From assembly GCA_009746045.1 (NCBI GenBank), contig RPFO01000870.1, positions 1 to 63,105 of the forward strand: a DNA stretch of 63,105 nt, written 5' to 3'. The notes below the pieces were generated by a model. That model was not told where the DNA came from, searched no databases, and was given only the letters and a program-made list of their open reading frames with translations. The stretch comes from Mesostigma viride. Taxonomy: Eukaryota; Streptophyta; Mesostigmatophyceae; Mesostigmatales; Mesostigmataceae. Position numbers and translations under genes: made by a program. Positions within the stretch are counted from its first letter, which is position 1, and the number at the start of each line of letters is the position of its first letter. Of this stretch, positions 1-10,793 are shown piece after piece.

Positions 1-625
1 TGCATGTGCCACAGATTCCGTACACCCGGCGGGTCGATTGTGGATTCTGCCGTACCGTGCAGCGCGTCCTGCTTGGCTCCACCTGTGCAGGAAGAGCCGA
101 CGTCGCCCACAGCGGCCCGGGCGACACGGCTGACATTTGCACGCCGACAAAGATTGTCAACGCTATGCGTTCACGTCGTCGACAATGCCGGGTTGTACAA
201 CCCCTGCAGGCATTACAGATTCCGTACATCCGGCGGGGTCGATTGTGGATTCTGCCGTACCGTGCAGCGCGTTCTGCTTGGCTCCACCTGTGCAGGAAGA
301 GCCGACGTCGCCCACAGCGGCCCGGGCGACACGGCTGACATTTGCACGCCGACAAAGATTGTTCAACGCTATGCGTTCACGGTCGTCGACAATGCCGGGT
401 TGTACAACCCCTGCAGGCATTACAGATTCCGTACATCCGGCGGGGTCGATTGTGGATTCTGCCGTACCGTGCAGCGCGTCCTGCTTGGCTCCACCTGTGC
501 AGGAAGAGCCGACGTCGCCCACAGCGGCCCGGGCGACACGGCTGACATTTGCACACCGACAGAGATTGTTCAACGCCCGTTGTCCACGGTCGTCCATACT
601 GTAAGGCCGGGTTGTACAACCCCTG
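1..625. repeat. ~205-bp tandem repeat, three copies
   Basis: The landmark ACAGATTCCGTACA recurs near 11, 215 and 422, giving a period of 204-207 bp. A partial fourth unit fades out near 625. Each unit carries TTGTACAACCCCTGCA and a GCACAGGTGGAGCC-type block on the opposite strand. Several frames stay open through the array only because the unit has few stops; no domain is visible, so I treat it as a satellite rather than a gene. It runs off the window's left edge. Confidence 0.85.
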
Positions 626-783
626 CATGTGCCACACACTATACTTTTCGTCCGAGGGTAGTAAAAATGATCCGAGGCGTAAATTACGAGGTGGTAATTT
701 ACGGCACAGACTACGTATACCGTTTGTATAAGAGTTCGGATCTTTCTCGTAAGCTACGAGTTAGATCCGAGGTAAGATCCGAC

Positions 784-1075
784 GTCGTAATTTACGAGGT
801 AGTAATTTACGAGGTAGTAATTTACGAGGTAGTAATTTACGAGGTAGTAATTTACGAGGTAGTAATTTACGAGGTAGTAATTTACGAGGTAGTAATTTAC
901 GAGGTAGTAATTTACGAGGTAGTAATTTACGAGGTAGTAATTTACGAGGTAGTAATTTACGAGGTAGTAATTTACGAGGTAGTAATTTACGAGGTAGTAA
1001 TCTACGAGGTAGTAACATACGAGGTGTTAACGTACGAGGTAGTAATGTACGAGTTGGTAATTTACGAGTTGTAAC
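784..1075. repeat. 15-bp minisatellite (GTAGTAATTTACGAG)n
   Basis: About 15 near-perfect copies of a 15-bp unit are followed by about four degenerate copies ending near 1075. The unit is a multiple of three, so translation gives a spurious VVIYE repeat on the plus strand and a basic leucine-rich repeat on the minus strand. Confidence 0.93.
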
Positions 1076-1434
1076 TTAAGATGTCTTCTATTTATTTGGT
1101 TTTAATTTGTGCAATGTTCAGTTTCATGAAATGAGCCTAAAAGAGTTTATTATTTCATATTTCAGCATAAAACAAAGTTTAGTTAACCAATATGTCTTCA
1201 TTCTCACATTTCAGCCGATGTCCTTGTCGCATTTATAATACATTGAAACTCTAACACAAGACATCAAGGAGACAACCATCGCAGGCCAGAAATCGGGATA
1301 ATCCGGACCATGGTAGCACAATATATGATCAGATAACCAAGTCGGCTGATGACATCCTTAAATATTTATTGGCTTTGTTATCATCCATTGGATTGCGTGA
1401 CAAACTCGCTCGAGGCACCGATGGGTGGGGTCTT
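1076..1434. other. AT-rich spacer without recognised gene
   Basis: This is AT-rich sequence between the minisatellite and the 3' end of the minus-strand gene. It presumably holds that gene's 3' untranslated region. No ORF, repeat or structured RNA was recognised. Confidence 0.5.
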
Positions 1435-2870
1435 CTACAAAGGTGCTGACTGGGGCTGGCCCGGTGCCGAGTGCGTGACATCCCCGCTCGCGGCGCCGAT
1501 GGATGGGGTCTCCTCGGCAGGTTCTGATGTGCGCTCGCTTGGTGCGCTCGAGGCGCCGATGCTTGTGCGGTTGTGCGAGTTTGTGCTTGCGTCAGAGTAG
1601 GGCCACGGGTTGTTTATGTTGTCGAACAAGACACGCGCTGGCACCTGCCGGAAGGAAGCACGCGTCCTCGCCACCTCCTTGAAACGTTCCTCCACGTCGT
1701 CCCACTCGCGCCTTGGCCCAGACCGCATCACGGTCGTGGCCTGAAGGGCCTCGCGCACCTTCTTCTTGTCCCAGCACTTGGAGGCGATGTCTTCCCAATC
1801 TTCCCACAGCTCAGGCCGCTTGTCCCGCAGCTCCTGCTTGTGGTGTCATCATCACACGGCAAGTACATTCATTTTAACCGTGCATGCATTGAACAAACAA
1901 TATAAGTCATTGTTGGCATACAAAAACTAAATGGAGTGACATGCAGTCTAGGCCTATGTACCAATGTGTTAAAGAAAGTAAGCGCATGCCACGAAACAAT
2001 GATAAGAAGGCTGCTTACCTGCACCGTGAAGTGCAACATCTTCAGATAGTACAAAAGTACCACGCGGCAGAAGTCCTCCTTCAGCCATGCTGGAAGGTCT
2101 GCGTACTTCTTGATGCGATTGGTGGTGGCCGTCCCCACCAACCACGGCGTGTAATCGTCGGACACACGCACCAGGCCAAACTTGTACAAGTTGGACCGGT
2201 GGTTGGCCAGGCGCTTGATCAGCGCAGCCCGGACTTGAACGTAATCCTCCGCAGGAACCGAGTCGGCGGGGCTTCTCACGATGCCCGACTCCTGGAAGAA
2301 CATGGCGATCGCGCCACGCAGACCCATCTCCCTGACGGACCGCTCCTGGTCCAGCTGAACGGCTTGCCCGGCGTCAGGGCGAACGCTCAGGCAATGCCTG
2401 GAGAGGTGTTCGACAGCTGCCGAAAAAGCTGGGGTCGTCTTCTGCAAACGTGCAATGTGCAAGATAGAGAAAGTGCGAAGTTAGAAATCTGGAATAATGA
2501 ATCGTGTAAAGCAAAAAAGTTCAGCAAATAAGCTATAAAATGCGTAATGTGCTACCCACGAAATTCCTGGGCAGTTTGGTGCCCAGTCGCGTCATGAGAC
2601 TGGCGACGTCTTGTCTCAATGCCGCCACCTCCTGCCTGAGGCCCTCCTCCGCCCTGTTGGCCGCGATTTGCAAGTTCCTGCCGGCGGAGGTGGTGGCCGG
2701 TGCATCCGGGGGGGCGCCATATCGTCGTCCTCGCCGGAGGACGACGAGGAAGGGGAATCGGATTCGGATTCGGATTCGGAGGAAGGCAACTGGCGGCTTT
2801 TCTTGCGCCGCCGGCCGATGTGCTCCTCCTCCCGCGACATCATGGCCTTCTTCTTGAGCTTGGGCGCCAT
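1435..2870 (-). CDS. Unknown spliced gene: Ser/Asp-rich N-terminus, short coiled coil, conserved-looking core
   Basis: Function not recognised. I infer three exons on the minus strand: 2870-2560, 2441-2019 and 1833-1435. The introns have donors GTGGGT and GTAAGC and acceptors TTTGCAG and AAGCAG, and all joins are in phase 0. The start is the first ATG, followed by a basic stretch (MAPKLKKKAMM) and a Ser-Glu/Ser-Asp tract. After that, an 'EGLRQEVAALRQDVASLM' heptad pattern predicts a short coiled coil. Exon 2 has a compact-looking core ending in hydrophobic 'RVVLLYYLKMLHF'. Exon 3 is charged, with a Ser/Thr/Pro-rich tail. The total is about 378 aa. A 7-base G run (2708-2714) puts the acidic N-terminus and the coiled coil in different frames; one more base would join them. 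This is either a sequencing error or a pseudogene mutation. Base 2870 faces the transposase gene head to head across an 86-bp repeat array. Confidence 0.6.
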
Positions 2871-3089
2871 AGAAACTGATGAGCTGCGCGTAAACGTTAA
2901 CTGGAGTCACCTACGCGTGGTGAAGACGTGAAGGCGCACTTTCAAATTTCGCGTGCACTCCTGGTGCACTGTCAAATTTCGCGTACACACGTGGTTGCAG
3001 CCATCCGACGGCTACAACCCCAGTGGTCAGGGGCAAACCAAACATCGCACGGTACACGTTCTTGCGGCATCGCTGTCAGGTCACCCTAT
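2871..3089. promoter_or_regulatory. Spacer between divergent genes with short direct repeat
   Basis: This lies upstream of the minus-strand gene and left of the 86-bp array. TCAAATTTCGCGT occurs twice (about 2941 and 2970), each followed by ACAC/GCAC. That would suit a duplicated regulatory site, but no TATA box is clear. Promoter function is inferred from position only. Confidence 0.3.
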
Positions 3090-3598
3090 AACGCGGCAAC
3101 CCGCTGTTATACTGGCGGCAGTTGTGTACCACCCCCCGCCTTCCCACGGCAGGTACGCAGCGACTCGCTGTTGTGCTGGCTGCAGTTGTGTACCACCTGT
3201 ACGGTTTTTGTGTACCACCCCGCTCCTTCCCACGGCAGGTACGCAGCGACTCGCTGTTGTCCTGGCTGCAGTTGTGTACCACCTGTACGGTATTTGTGTA
3301 CCACCCCCCTCCTTCCCACGGCAGGTACGCAGCGACTCGCTGTTGTCCTGGCTGCAGTTGTGTACCACCTGTACGGTATTTGTGTACCACCCCCCTCCTT
3401 CCCACGGCAGGTACGCAGCGACTCGCTGTTGTCCTGGCTGAAGTTGTGTACCACCTGTACGGTTTTGTGTACCACCCCGCTCCTTCCCACGGCAGGTACG
3501 CAGCGACCCGCTGTCGACCTGGCTGCAGTTGTGTACCACCTGTACGGTATTTGTGTACCACCCCCCTCCTTCCCGCGGCAGTTGTGTACCACCTTCGG
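3090..3598. repeat. 86-bp tandem array, left (plus orientation)
   Basis: CGGCAGGTACGCAGCGAC recurs at about 3147, 3233, 3319, 3405 and 3490, a period of 85-86 bp, with degenerate units at both ends. Each unit contains TGTACCACCTGTACGG and TTGTGTACCACC, i.e. repeated GTAC half-sites. The same unit forms an array in the opposite orientation at 13660-14185. It lies just 5' of the transposase gene. Confidence 0.93.
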
Positions 3599-3738
3599 TT
3601 TAGTTAGGTATTGGTATAAGCCTCGTGTTGTAATTGCTGTACGTCCATGGCGTTTGTTGCAACTGGAGGTGTATACAATATTAATGGGACGACACTGCAT
3701 GGCAACGATGCGCACGGAATTGTCAGCCTGACAAGCAA

Positions 3739-6700
3739 ATGAGCTGGCTGAAGACTCGTCGATCTCAGGCATATTACAAGTCCCCCCAAAAGTCGTTCGT
3801 ATGTGAGGCCCTTGAACGTTCTCGTCGTCAGGCACCCTTCTCGTTCCCCGATATCGGTCCACAACCGCTCGTCGCGCGCCCCAATGTCGGTGCCTCCGGG
3901 TCCGTTCCCAGCGGCGGGAACGACGGAGCCAAACGGCGAAGGCTGTTTGGTGAGCCACGCCAGGAATGCCCGCAAGGTGAACAGCTGTTGAAGACCGCCG
4001 AAGCTGTTGAAGTGGCTGAAGTGGATACACGGTCGCCGGAGCCCGATGCGGCGGGCATGGAAGGCGTAGAGCCTGCTGAGCCGCGCCCTGATGACTCAAT
4101 GGAGGAGGAATGGGGGGCGATGGCGGAGGAGGAGTTTACGGCAGACGGTGGGGCAGGGGGGGCGATGGCGGAGGAGGGGCTTACGACAGACGGTGGGGGA
4201 GGAACGGCTGGTGATGTTGAGGCCGGCGCCGGCCGTGCATCAAGAAACCCATGGGCATGGTCTAAGCCGTTGTCTGGGAACGCGGATTTTACACAGGCTT
4301 CGCTTTTCTGCATAGCCACGGAGTTTGGTCTTCCTGATAAGTGCATCGAAGCGTTTCAGGAACTGGCGAAGCACCCACAATACAGTGTGACCAGCCACGG
4401 GGAGTTCGGCGTGGCTAGGAGACGGTCATTGGAGAAGGGCCTGCCCCTTGCGGACGCACTGACTGTGAATTGGGTCCCAGCGGAGGCAGAGGGCGATCCT
4501 TTGCGTGAGGCAGTCAAGTTCACTTACATCAGCATACAGTCAACGCTATCCGCTCTGCTGCAGAATGAGTCGTTCACGGGGAAACTGTTGCTAGAACACG
4601 AGATGAATGAGGATCGGCGTGTGTGGACTTTCAATCAGACCCAGTTTTACAACACCCATCCAACAGTTCAACAACAGGAGGTGCAGCTTCCCGCCTTGGC
4701 AGCAAGTTCCAGTGAGAAGCGGCAGAGTGTCGTCCGCATTGGGGACACCATCATGGTGTTAATGGACAACAACAAGGGGCAGCGAAAGCGAGAAGAACTT
4801 TGCCTTGTCCGCGCTGTCTTCATGCAAGTAAACGCTGACGGTACTCGTGAGCCATGGGCGAAAGTCCGGTAAGTGGCACGGATGGTGCTTTTGTGTCGAT
4901 GTACACTCATCATGATATGCCCTTGGGATTGCACATGCTGAGTTAATTGCATTCTGCTGAAAACAGATTGGTGTCTGTCCGGGCTCCCTTGTTGGTTGGT
5001 ACCAGTTGACCACTATAAACTGCCGTAATGGGCATGCATTCGGGCCAGTGCAAGCATGGTTATTAAACTGGGTTGTGGGAAGTGCAATGTTTGCACCATA
5101 TATCAAGTATGATGACAGTGTTTATGCAGCAATGTGGTGTGTTTAGAGACCAAATAATGTCGTAGCCTTTTTGGTCCTGCATGAGCGCAAAGTTCCGAAC
5201 ACTATTTTCCCGAGGTTAGCCACTCCTCGGCATCCTCGGCATCCTAAATTGAGACCACGCATGCGCAGGATGACACAGAGTGCACTACATTTGGTGGGAG
5301 GATATTGACGTGTGCACGTCCAGCACGCTTGGATGGATCTAGTATTGTATATTGATGACAATCCTATAGTATTTGCCCGCCGTCATGATGCCTGCAGGTT
5401 CTTCTACCGCGCAAGGGATTGTCCGGGGGGGACCGTACCGCGGGATGCCGATCGTGTCAGTGAGGTCTTCTGGACGAAGCATGAGCAGGAGATCTCTTTA
5501 CTGAACTACGGGGGTCACATTGACGTGGTTGGCGTCCGTAAGTGGAGGAAATTTGCCGAGGCTGACCGAGAGGGCGGGCGAGTGTTCTTCATGCGCAGGT
5601 CGTACAACCTGTCCCCGGACAAGCCTCGGTACAAGAGGCTGAGATTCTCTAGATGGGAAGCCGAATTCCGCTGTTACCGCCCTTCTAAGTCTGGTCTACC
5701 CATCCTATATTTGGTAGTGGCGTTGTGGGATGACTCATTTGAGGAGTATCTCCATCGGCATGGGACGCTGGAAGCGCATTTGTTCACTGTTCTGAACATC
5801 GAGCGCGCCGACAACAAGTCAAGAGACATGATCTTCCCCATCACCGTGAGAGATACACATGTGCCACGAGAGGCAGTCCTTGAGTGTCTTGTGGAGGACA
5901 TGGATGCGATGGCAGAGGGCGTGCCCATGCTTGTGAAGTTTCCCAAAACGCCAATGGAGCGGTGGGAAATCCGTGTCGCGAACCTGAACGTGATGGATTC
6001 GGCCGCCCGCAACGGCGCGATGGGGCACAAGGGTTGCACCGGCGACAAAGTGAGTGATGTTGTCACGTAGCTTGGTTCGGGGTGCTGCCCATGTGACCTT
6101 GATGTATTGGGAAGCTGTGTTGGTTTGTTATCACCGTAACCATCAGGCCTTCTTTTATTTCTGCGTACCTTGGTGTGCGGCGCATTGTGGGTGTGTGCGC
6201 CACTGCAGGGATGCCCCTTTTGCAACGTTCACCACGACGACTGGGCGGATGCGACGGTGGACGTGGCGGAGTACATGCGCAGTGAGAAGCAAACGGCGGA
6301 AATATTGGAGGAGATGGAGGGCATGGCGACGGCCACGGCACGGAAAGAGAAGGCGAAGGAGACCGGGGTGATGTATCAGCCGCTGTGGCCTTGGCGGGAT
6401 CTTCGATTCTTTGACCGCTACCGGCAGTATCCGATGGATATCTTTCACAATCTGACGTTGGGTCTATGTAAGCAGGTGGCTCGCTACCTCGAGGAGGATG
6501 GAATTCCCACTCGCCAGCACCCGGAGTTGGATGCTTGGGTAAGCGCACACCCCACGCGCGTCGGGAGCCGGCTGCCGCAGGGGAAAGCTTTTACCTTGTA
6601 TCCACATTACAAGGGAATGGAGCTGCTGACCCTGCTGTTCCAAATGCCTTTTGCACTTCCCATGCTGCTGCTGAGGAGGCGGAATGAGGGAGATGATAAG

Positions 6701-8298
6701 GAGAAAAGGAAGGCCCGGCGGATCAGCAAGATGGTGATGCACCTCGCCAAGTGGGCGCAGATGATGCTTGGTCCCGTTACGTCTCCAATCTACAACTTGG
6801 CTGCGGACAACGTCTACGCCACTTTTCAAGAGTGTTTCGGCACCTTGTGGCCGCGTGGCAGCCTTGCAGGAAAGGGTCCTGGGGCAATGGCTGAGGCAGC
6901 GGATGGCGACGAAAAGAAGAAAAACGCGGAGAAGAAGAAGAAGAACGCGGAGAAGAAGAAGAAGAGGATGGCACGCCAAGACAATGCCGCCAGCCATAAC
7001 GTCCACATACCGCGCCATGCTTTGGCACAGACTGACGATGTGGGTCGTATCTGGTCCTTGGGCCCGCATGAATTTGAGGGGTACCACTTATTCCTGAAAT
7101 CTCTCATGGAGTCGATGGCCAAATGCCACAGCAAGGAGCCGGGGCGTTACTTGCTGCAGAAACTACAGGGCTACTTGGCGTGGCAGTCCATGCTGGTTAA
7201 GGAGACATCCCAGCTCGATGAACGCGTGCTGCAAACCTTGCAGGAAAGCAGGATGTTCAACAAGCTGTATCCCAAAGCGTCCGCGACTGGTAGTGGCGCG
7301 AGTGGCGGTCCTTCTGGGCGGGAGGTGTGGGTGCGGGAAGGGGCGACTTTTCCAACGGTCATACACGAGCGCTGCGCGTTGGGGCGCATCGAGCAGGTGA
7401 GGAAACGCATGGGCGCTGTTGCTATGGCTGCGCTGGCGCTAGGGCTAGGGCATTCCTTGGTGTGCTGGGCCGACCCAGCATTTCCCTTCATATGCCCAGG
7501 CTAACAACGGCACTTGTGTGTTTTGCATGGGGTGCTGTGTGTGTGCAGGTCATGGGGGGCATGCCTTGCGGCCGTAACCCTAAGTCAACACCTACGTTGG
7601 CCGAAATTGGCGCTGACAAGCAGACGGTGGACGAGCTTCTCGCCCCGCTGGGCTGTCCACCCTGGGATGAAGCAACTGGCAGCGTGAAGGTTTATGCTAG
7701 TGCAGTAGTCGGTGCCAGGACCATTACGACTGGGGAGGTCAGGTGCTTCCACACTGATGCATACCCGGCAGGGCAAGTGGCGACAGCAGACTCATTGGCA
7801 TACCAGGCGGCGGACAATGTGGACGCTGAATTTTGGTTTGCTGAGGTTGGCACCATCTTCATGCTGACGCCTGCTGAGGGGGCCATGGGGAGCATGTGGT
7901 TTGTCCCGATTTGGTTTGAGTCAGGGGATGCAAAGGACGTTCAGGGCAATCCCATGTTCAACATGGACGAAACTGTGACGGACTGTCCTGTGTTCACCAA
8001 AGACATGACACTGTCCTCGCAGTGGAAAGCCACGGGGAAGTATCCACAGCCTCTGTCCTACCTGGGGTCACAGGTCCGACTGTTGCATCAGTGCTGGCGG
8101 CGTGGTTACGAAACCAAATGCAAAGTAAAGCATGTGGCGGCACGTGTAGGTGACACCACATCAGAACCAGTCCTACAGGTGAAGCACGACCACCTTGGGA
8201 ACAACCACTACGTGCTCGATGCGTTTGATTGGGCGTGCCCAGCGTACTATCGTGACCTGCACATGGGGGGCGTGACGGACCAGCATGGGAAACGATGA
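3739..8298 (+). CDS. Plavaka/CACTA-like DDE transposase, multi-exon
   Basis: A likely cut-and-paste transposase of about 1,270 aa, acting on its own element's ends in the nucleus. Exons: 3739-4868, tentatively 4967-4994 (a 28-nt mini-exon restoring phase), 5324-6049, 6209-7396 and 7549-8298. The last three joins are clean phase-0 GT-AG. The first ~170 aa are acidic and low complexity. Exon 3 has the Plavaka-type catalytic strand ('VVALWDDSFEEYL' then 'HLFTVLNIER'). After it come 'RDTHVPREAVLECLVEDM' and 'NVMDSAARNGAMGHKGC', where the second acidic residue and the start of a zinc site are expected. Exon 4 opens with CPFC and carries 'YPMDIFHNLTLGLCKQV', matching the family's D-x-MH-L-LGL motif, plus a Lys-rich insert near 6920-6970. 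The C-terminal exon is an unassigned domain. Assignment rests on motif order, not a search. The third catalytic residue was not fixed and the start codon is uncertain. Whether the copy is active is unknown. Confidence 0.72.
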
Positions 8299-8352
8299 CC
8301 TGCACAGGATGGGCGTGTCAGATAATCACGGCATTTTGTAACGTAGGGAGGC

Positions 8353-8735
8353 CAGTGTATTTATATTATTTGCCATGGGGCTGAGGTTGTGAGCATCCCA
8401 TTCGTAATGCTCGTGCCCAGTTTGCGTGTGCCCAGTTTTGGGGACATTGTATTTATATTGTTGGCCATGGGGCTGAGGTTGTGAGCATCCCATTCGTCAT
8501 GCTCGTGCCCAGTTTGCGTGTGCCCAGTTTTGGGGACATTGTATTTATATTGTTGGCCATGGGGCTAAGGTTATGAGCATCCCATTCGTCATGCTCGTGC
8601 CCAGTTTGCGTGTGCCCAGTTTTGGGGACATTGTATTTATATTGTTGGCCATGGGGCTGAGGTTGTGAGCATCCCATTCGTCATGCTCGTGCCCAGTTTG
8701 CGTGTGCCCAGTTTTGGGGACATCCTATTTAAATG
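8353..8735. repeat. 92-bp tandem repeat, four copies
   Basis: The motif CCATGGGGCT(G/A)AGG occurs at 8373, 8465, 8557 and 8649, exactly 92 bp apart. Units are almost identical, carry GTATTTATATTGTTGG, and end near GGGGACAT. The array begins about 55 bp after the transposase stop codon, so it probably lies in the 3' UTR or just beyond it. Near-identity suggests recent expansion. Confidence 0.92.
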
Positions 8736-9212
8736 TTTTTCTGTATTCATATACGTGGTAAGGGAACGACCCATTAGTAAATTTTCTGAGACTTTGCAAG
8801 TGAAATCAGACAACTATGCTCCATGTACACTGCATGATACACCTGGATATCAAATATTACATAACTTGGTTAAGGTTTCTTTCCATCACTCCGAGGGCTC
8901 CTGATCTGTGGCTCGCCAATGGGTGCACGAGATTAAGCAATTGATATGACCTTTTGTGGATGCCCTACCTAACGCGAGGGCATGATCATCTTACCATGCA
9001 GTGATCAGAACCTGGGGCCAGGCTTTTTAAGGCAACGAGACAAGTGGGGCGTCATATTCATAGGTTAATTAATTCATTAATTAATTAATTAATGAGGAAC
9101 ATCACTCCGTTGGGAGTCAATGGAGCACATATCCATGAGAAGGGGCATATGGCGTTTAAGACATCCTAGGCTACTTCATGCAAGGTTAAACTCGTGCTCC
9201 CTTTCTGCTTCA
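8736..9212. other. Intergenic spacer with TTAATTAA-rich palindrome
   Basis: No gene was recognised. At about 9063-9093 there is a run of overlapping TTAATTAA motifs that is strongly self-complementary. It lies 120 bp before the GGAT satellite. Confidence 0.5.
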
Positions 9213-10790
9213 TGGATGGATGGATGGATGGATGGATGGATGGATGGATGGATGGATGGATGGATGGATGGATGGATGGATGGATGGATGGATGGATGGA
9301 TGGATGGATGGATGGATGGATGGATGGATGGATGGATGGATGGATGGATGGATGGATGGCTGGCTGGATGGCTGGATGGATGGATGGATGGATGGATGGA
9401 TGGATGGATGGATGGATGGATGGATGGATGGATGGATGGATGGATGGATGGATGGATGGATGGATGGATGGATGGATGGATGGAGGGAGGGATGGATGGA
9501 TGGATGGATGGATGGATGGAGGGAGGGAGGGAGGGAGGGAGGGAGGGAGGGAGGGATGGATGGATGGATGGATGGATGGATGGATGGATGGATGGATGGA
9601 TGGAGGGAGGGAGGGAGGGATGGAGGGATGGATGGATGGATGGATGGATGGATGGATGGATGGATGGATGGATGGATGGATGGATGGATGGATGGATGGA
9701 TGGATGGATGGATGGATGGATGGATGGATGGATGGATGGATGGATGGATGGATGGATGGCTGGCTGGATGGCTGGATGGATGGATGGATGGATGGATGGA
9801 TGGATGGATGGATGGATGGATGGATGGATGGATGGATGGCTGGATGGATGGATGGATGGATGGATGGATGGATGGATGGATGGATGGATGGATGGATGGA
9901 TGGATGGATGGATGGATGGATGGATGGATGGATGGCTGGCTGGATGGCTGGATGGATGGATGGATGGATGGATGGATGGATGGATGGATGGATGGATGGA
10001 TGGATGGATGGATGGATGGATGGATGGATGGATGGATGGATGGATGGATGGATGGATGGAGGGAGGGAGGGAGGGATGGATGGATGGATGGATGGAGGGA
10101 GGGAGGGAGGGAGGGAGGGAGGGAGGGAGGGATGGATGGATGGATGGATGGATGGATGGATGGATGGATGGATGGATGGAGGGAGGGAGGGAGGGAGGGA
10201 GGGAGGGATGGATGGATGGATGGATGGATGGATGGATGGATGGATGGATGGATGGATGGAGGGAGGGAGGGAGGGAGGGAGGGAGGGATGGATGGAGGGA
10301 GGGAGGGAGGGAGGGAGGGATGGATGGATGGATGGATGGATGGATGGATGGATGGATGGATGGATGGATGGATGGAGGGAGGGAGGGAGGGAGGGAGGGA
10401 GGGAGGAAGGGAGGGAGGGAGGCTGGGAGGGAGGGAGGGAGGGAGGGAGGGAGGGAGGGAGGGAGGGAGGGAGGGAGGGAGGGAGGGAGGGAGGGAGGGA
10501 GGGAGGGAGGGAGGGAGGGAGGGAGGGAGGGAGGGAGGCTGGGAGGGAGGGAGGGAGGGAGGGAGGGAGGGAGGGAGGGAGGGAGGAGGGAGGGAGGGAG
10601 GGAGGGAGGGAGGGAGGGAGGGAGGAGGGAGGGAGGGAGGGAGGGAGGGAGGGAGGGAGGGTGGGTGGGTGGGTGGGTGGGTGGTGGGTGGGTGGGTGGG
10701 TGGGTGGGTGGGTGGGTGGGTGGGTGGGTGGGTGGGATGGATGGATGTGGATGGATGGATGGTGGGTGGGTGGGTGGGTGGGTGGTGGAC
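9213..10790. repeat. 1.6-kb GGAT/GGAG/GGTG tetranucleotide satellite
   Basis: The plus strand is made of GGAT repeats with GGCT interruptions (9213-~10080), then mixed GGAT and GGAG blocks (~10080-10380), then almost pure GGAG (10380-10660), then GGTG (10660-10790). The plus strand is extremely G-rich and almost lacks C. Long ORFs on both strands, encoding Trp-Met-Asp-Gly, Gly-Arg-Glu-Gly and Pro-Ser-Ile-His type repeats, exist only because a 4-bp unit reads as a 12-bp codon cycle without stops. The variant blocks record local expansions. Confidence 0.97.
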
Positions 10791-10793
10791 TAC

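Noticed and set aside
4-1074. 356-aa plus-strand ORF
   Set aside because: It runs through the 205-bp and 15-bp repeats only. Open frames overlap on both strands.
3107-4099. 330-aa minus-strand ORF over the 86-bp array and the transposase start
   Set aside because: Antisense shadow; repeat translation fused to reverse reading of the transposase exon.
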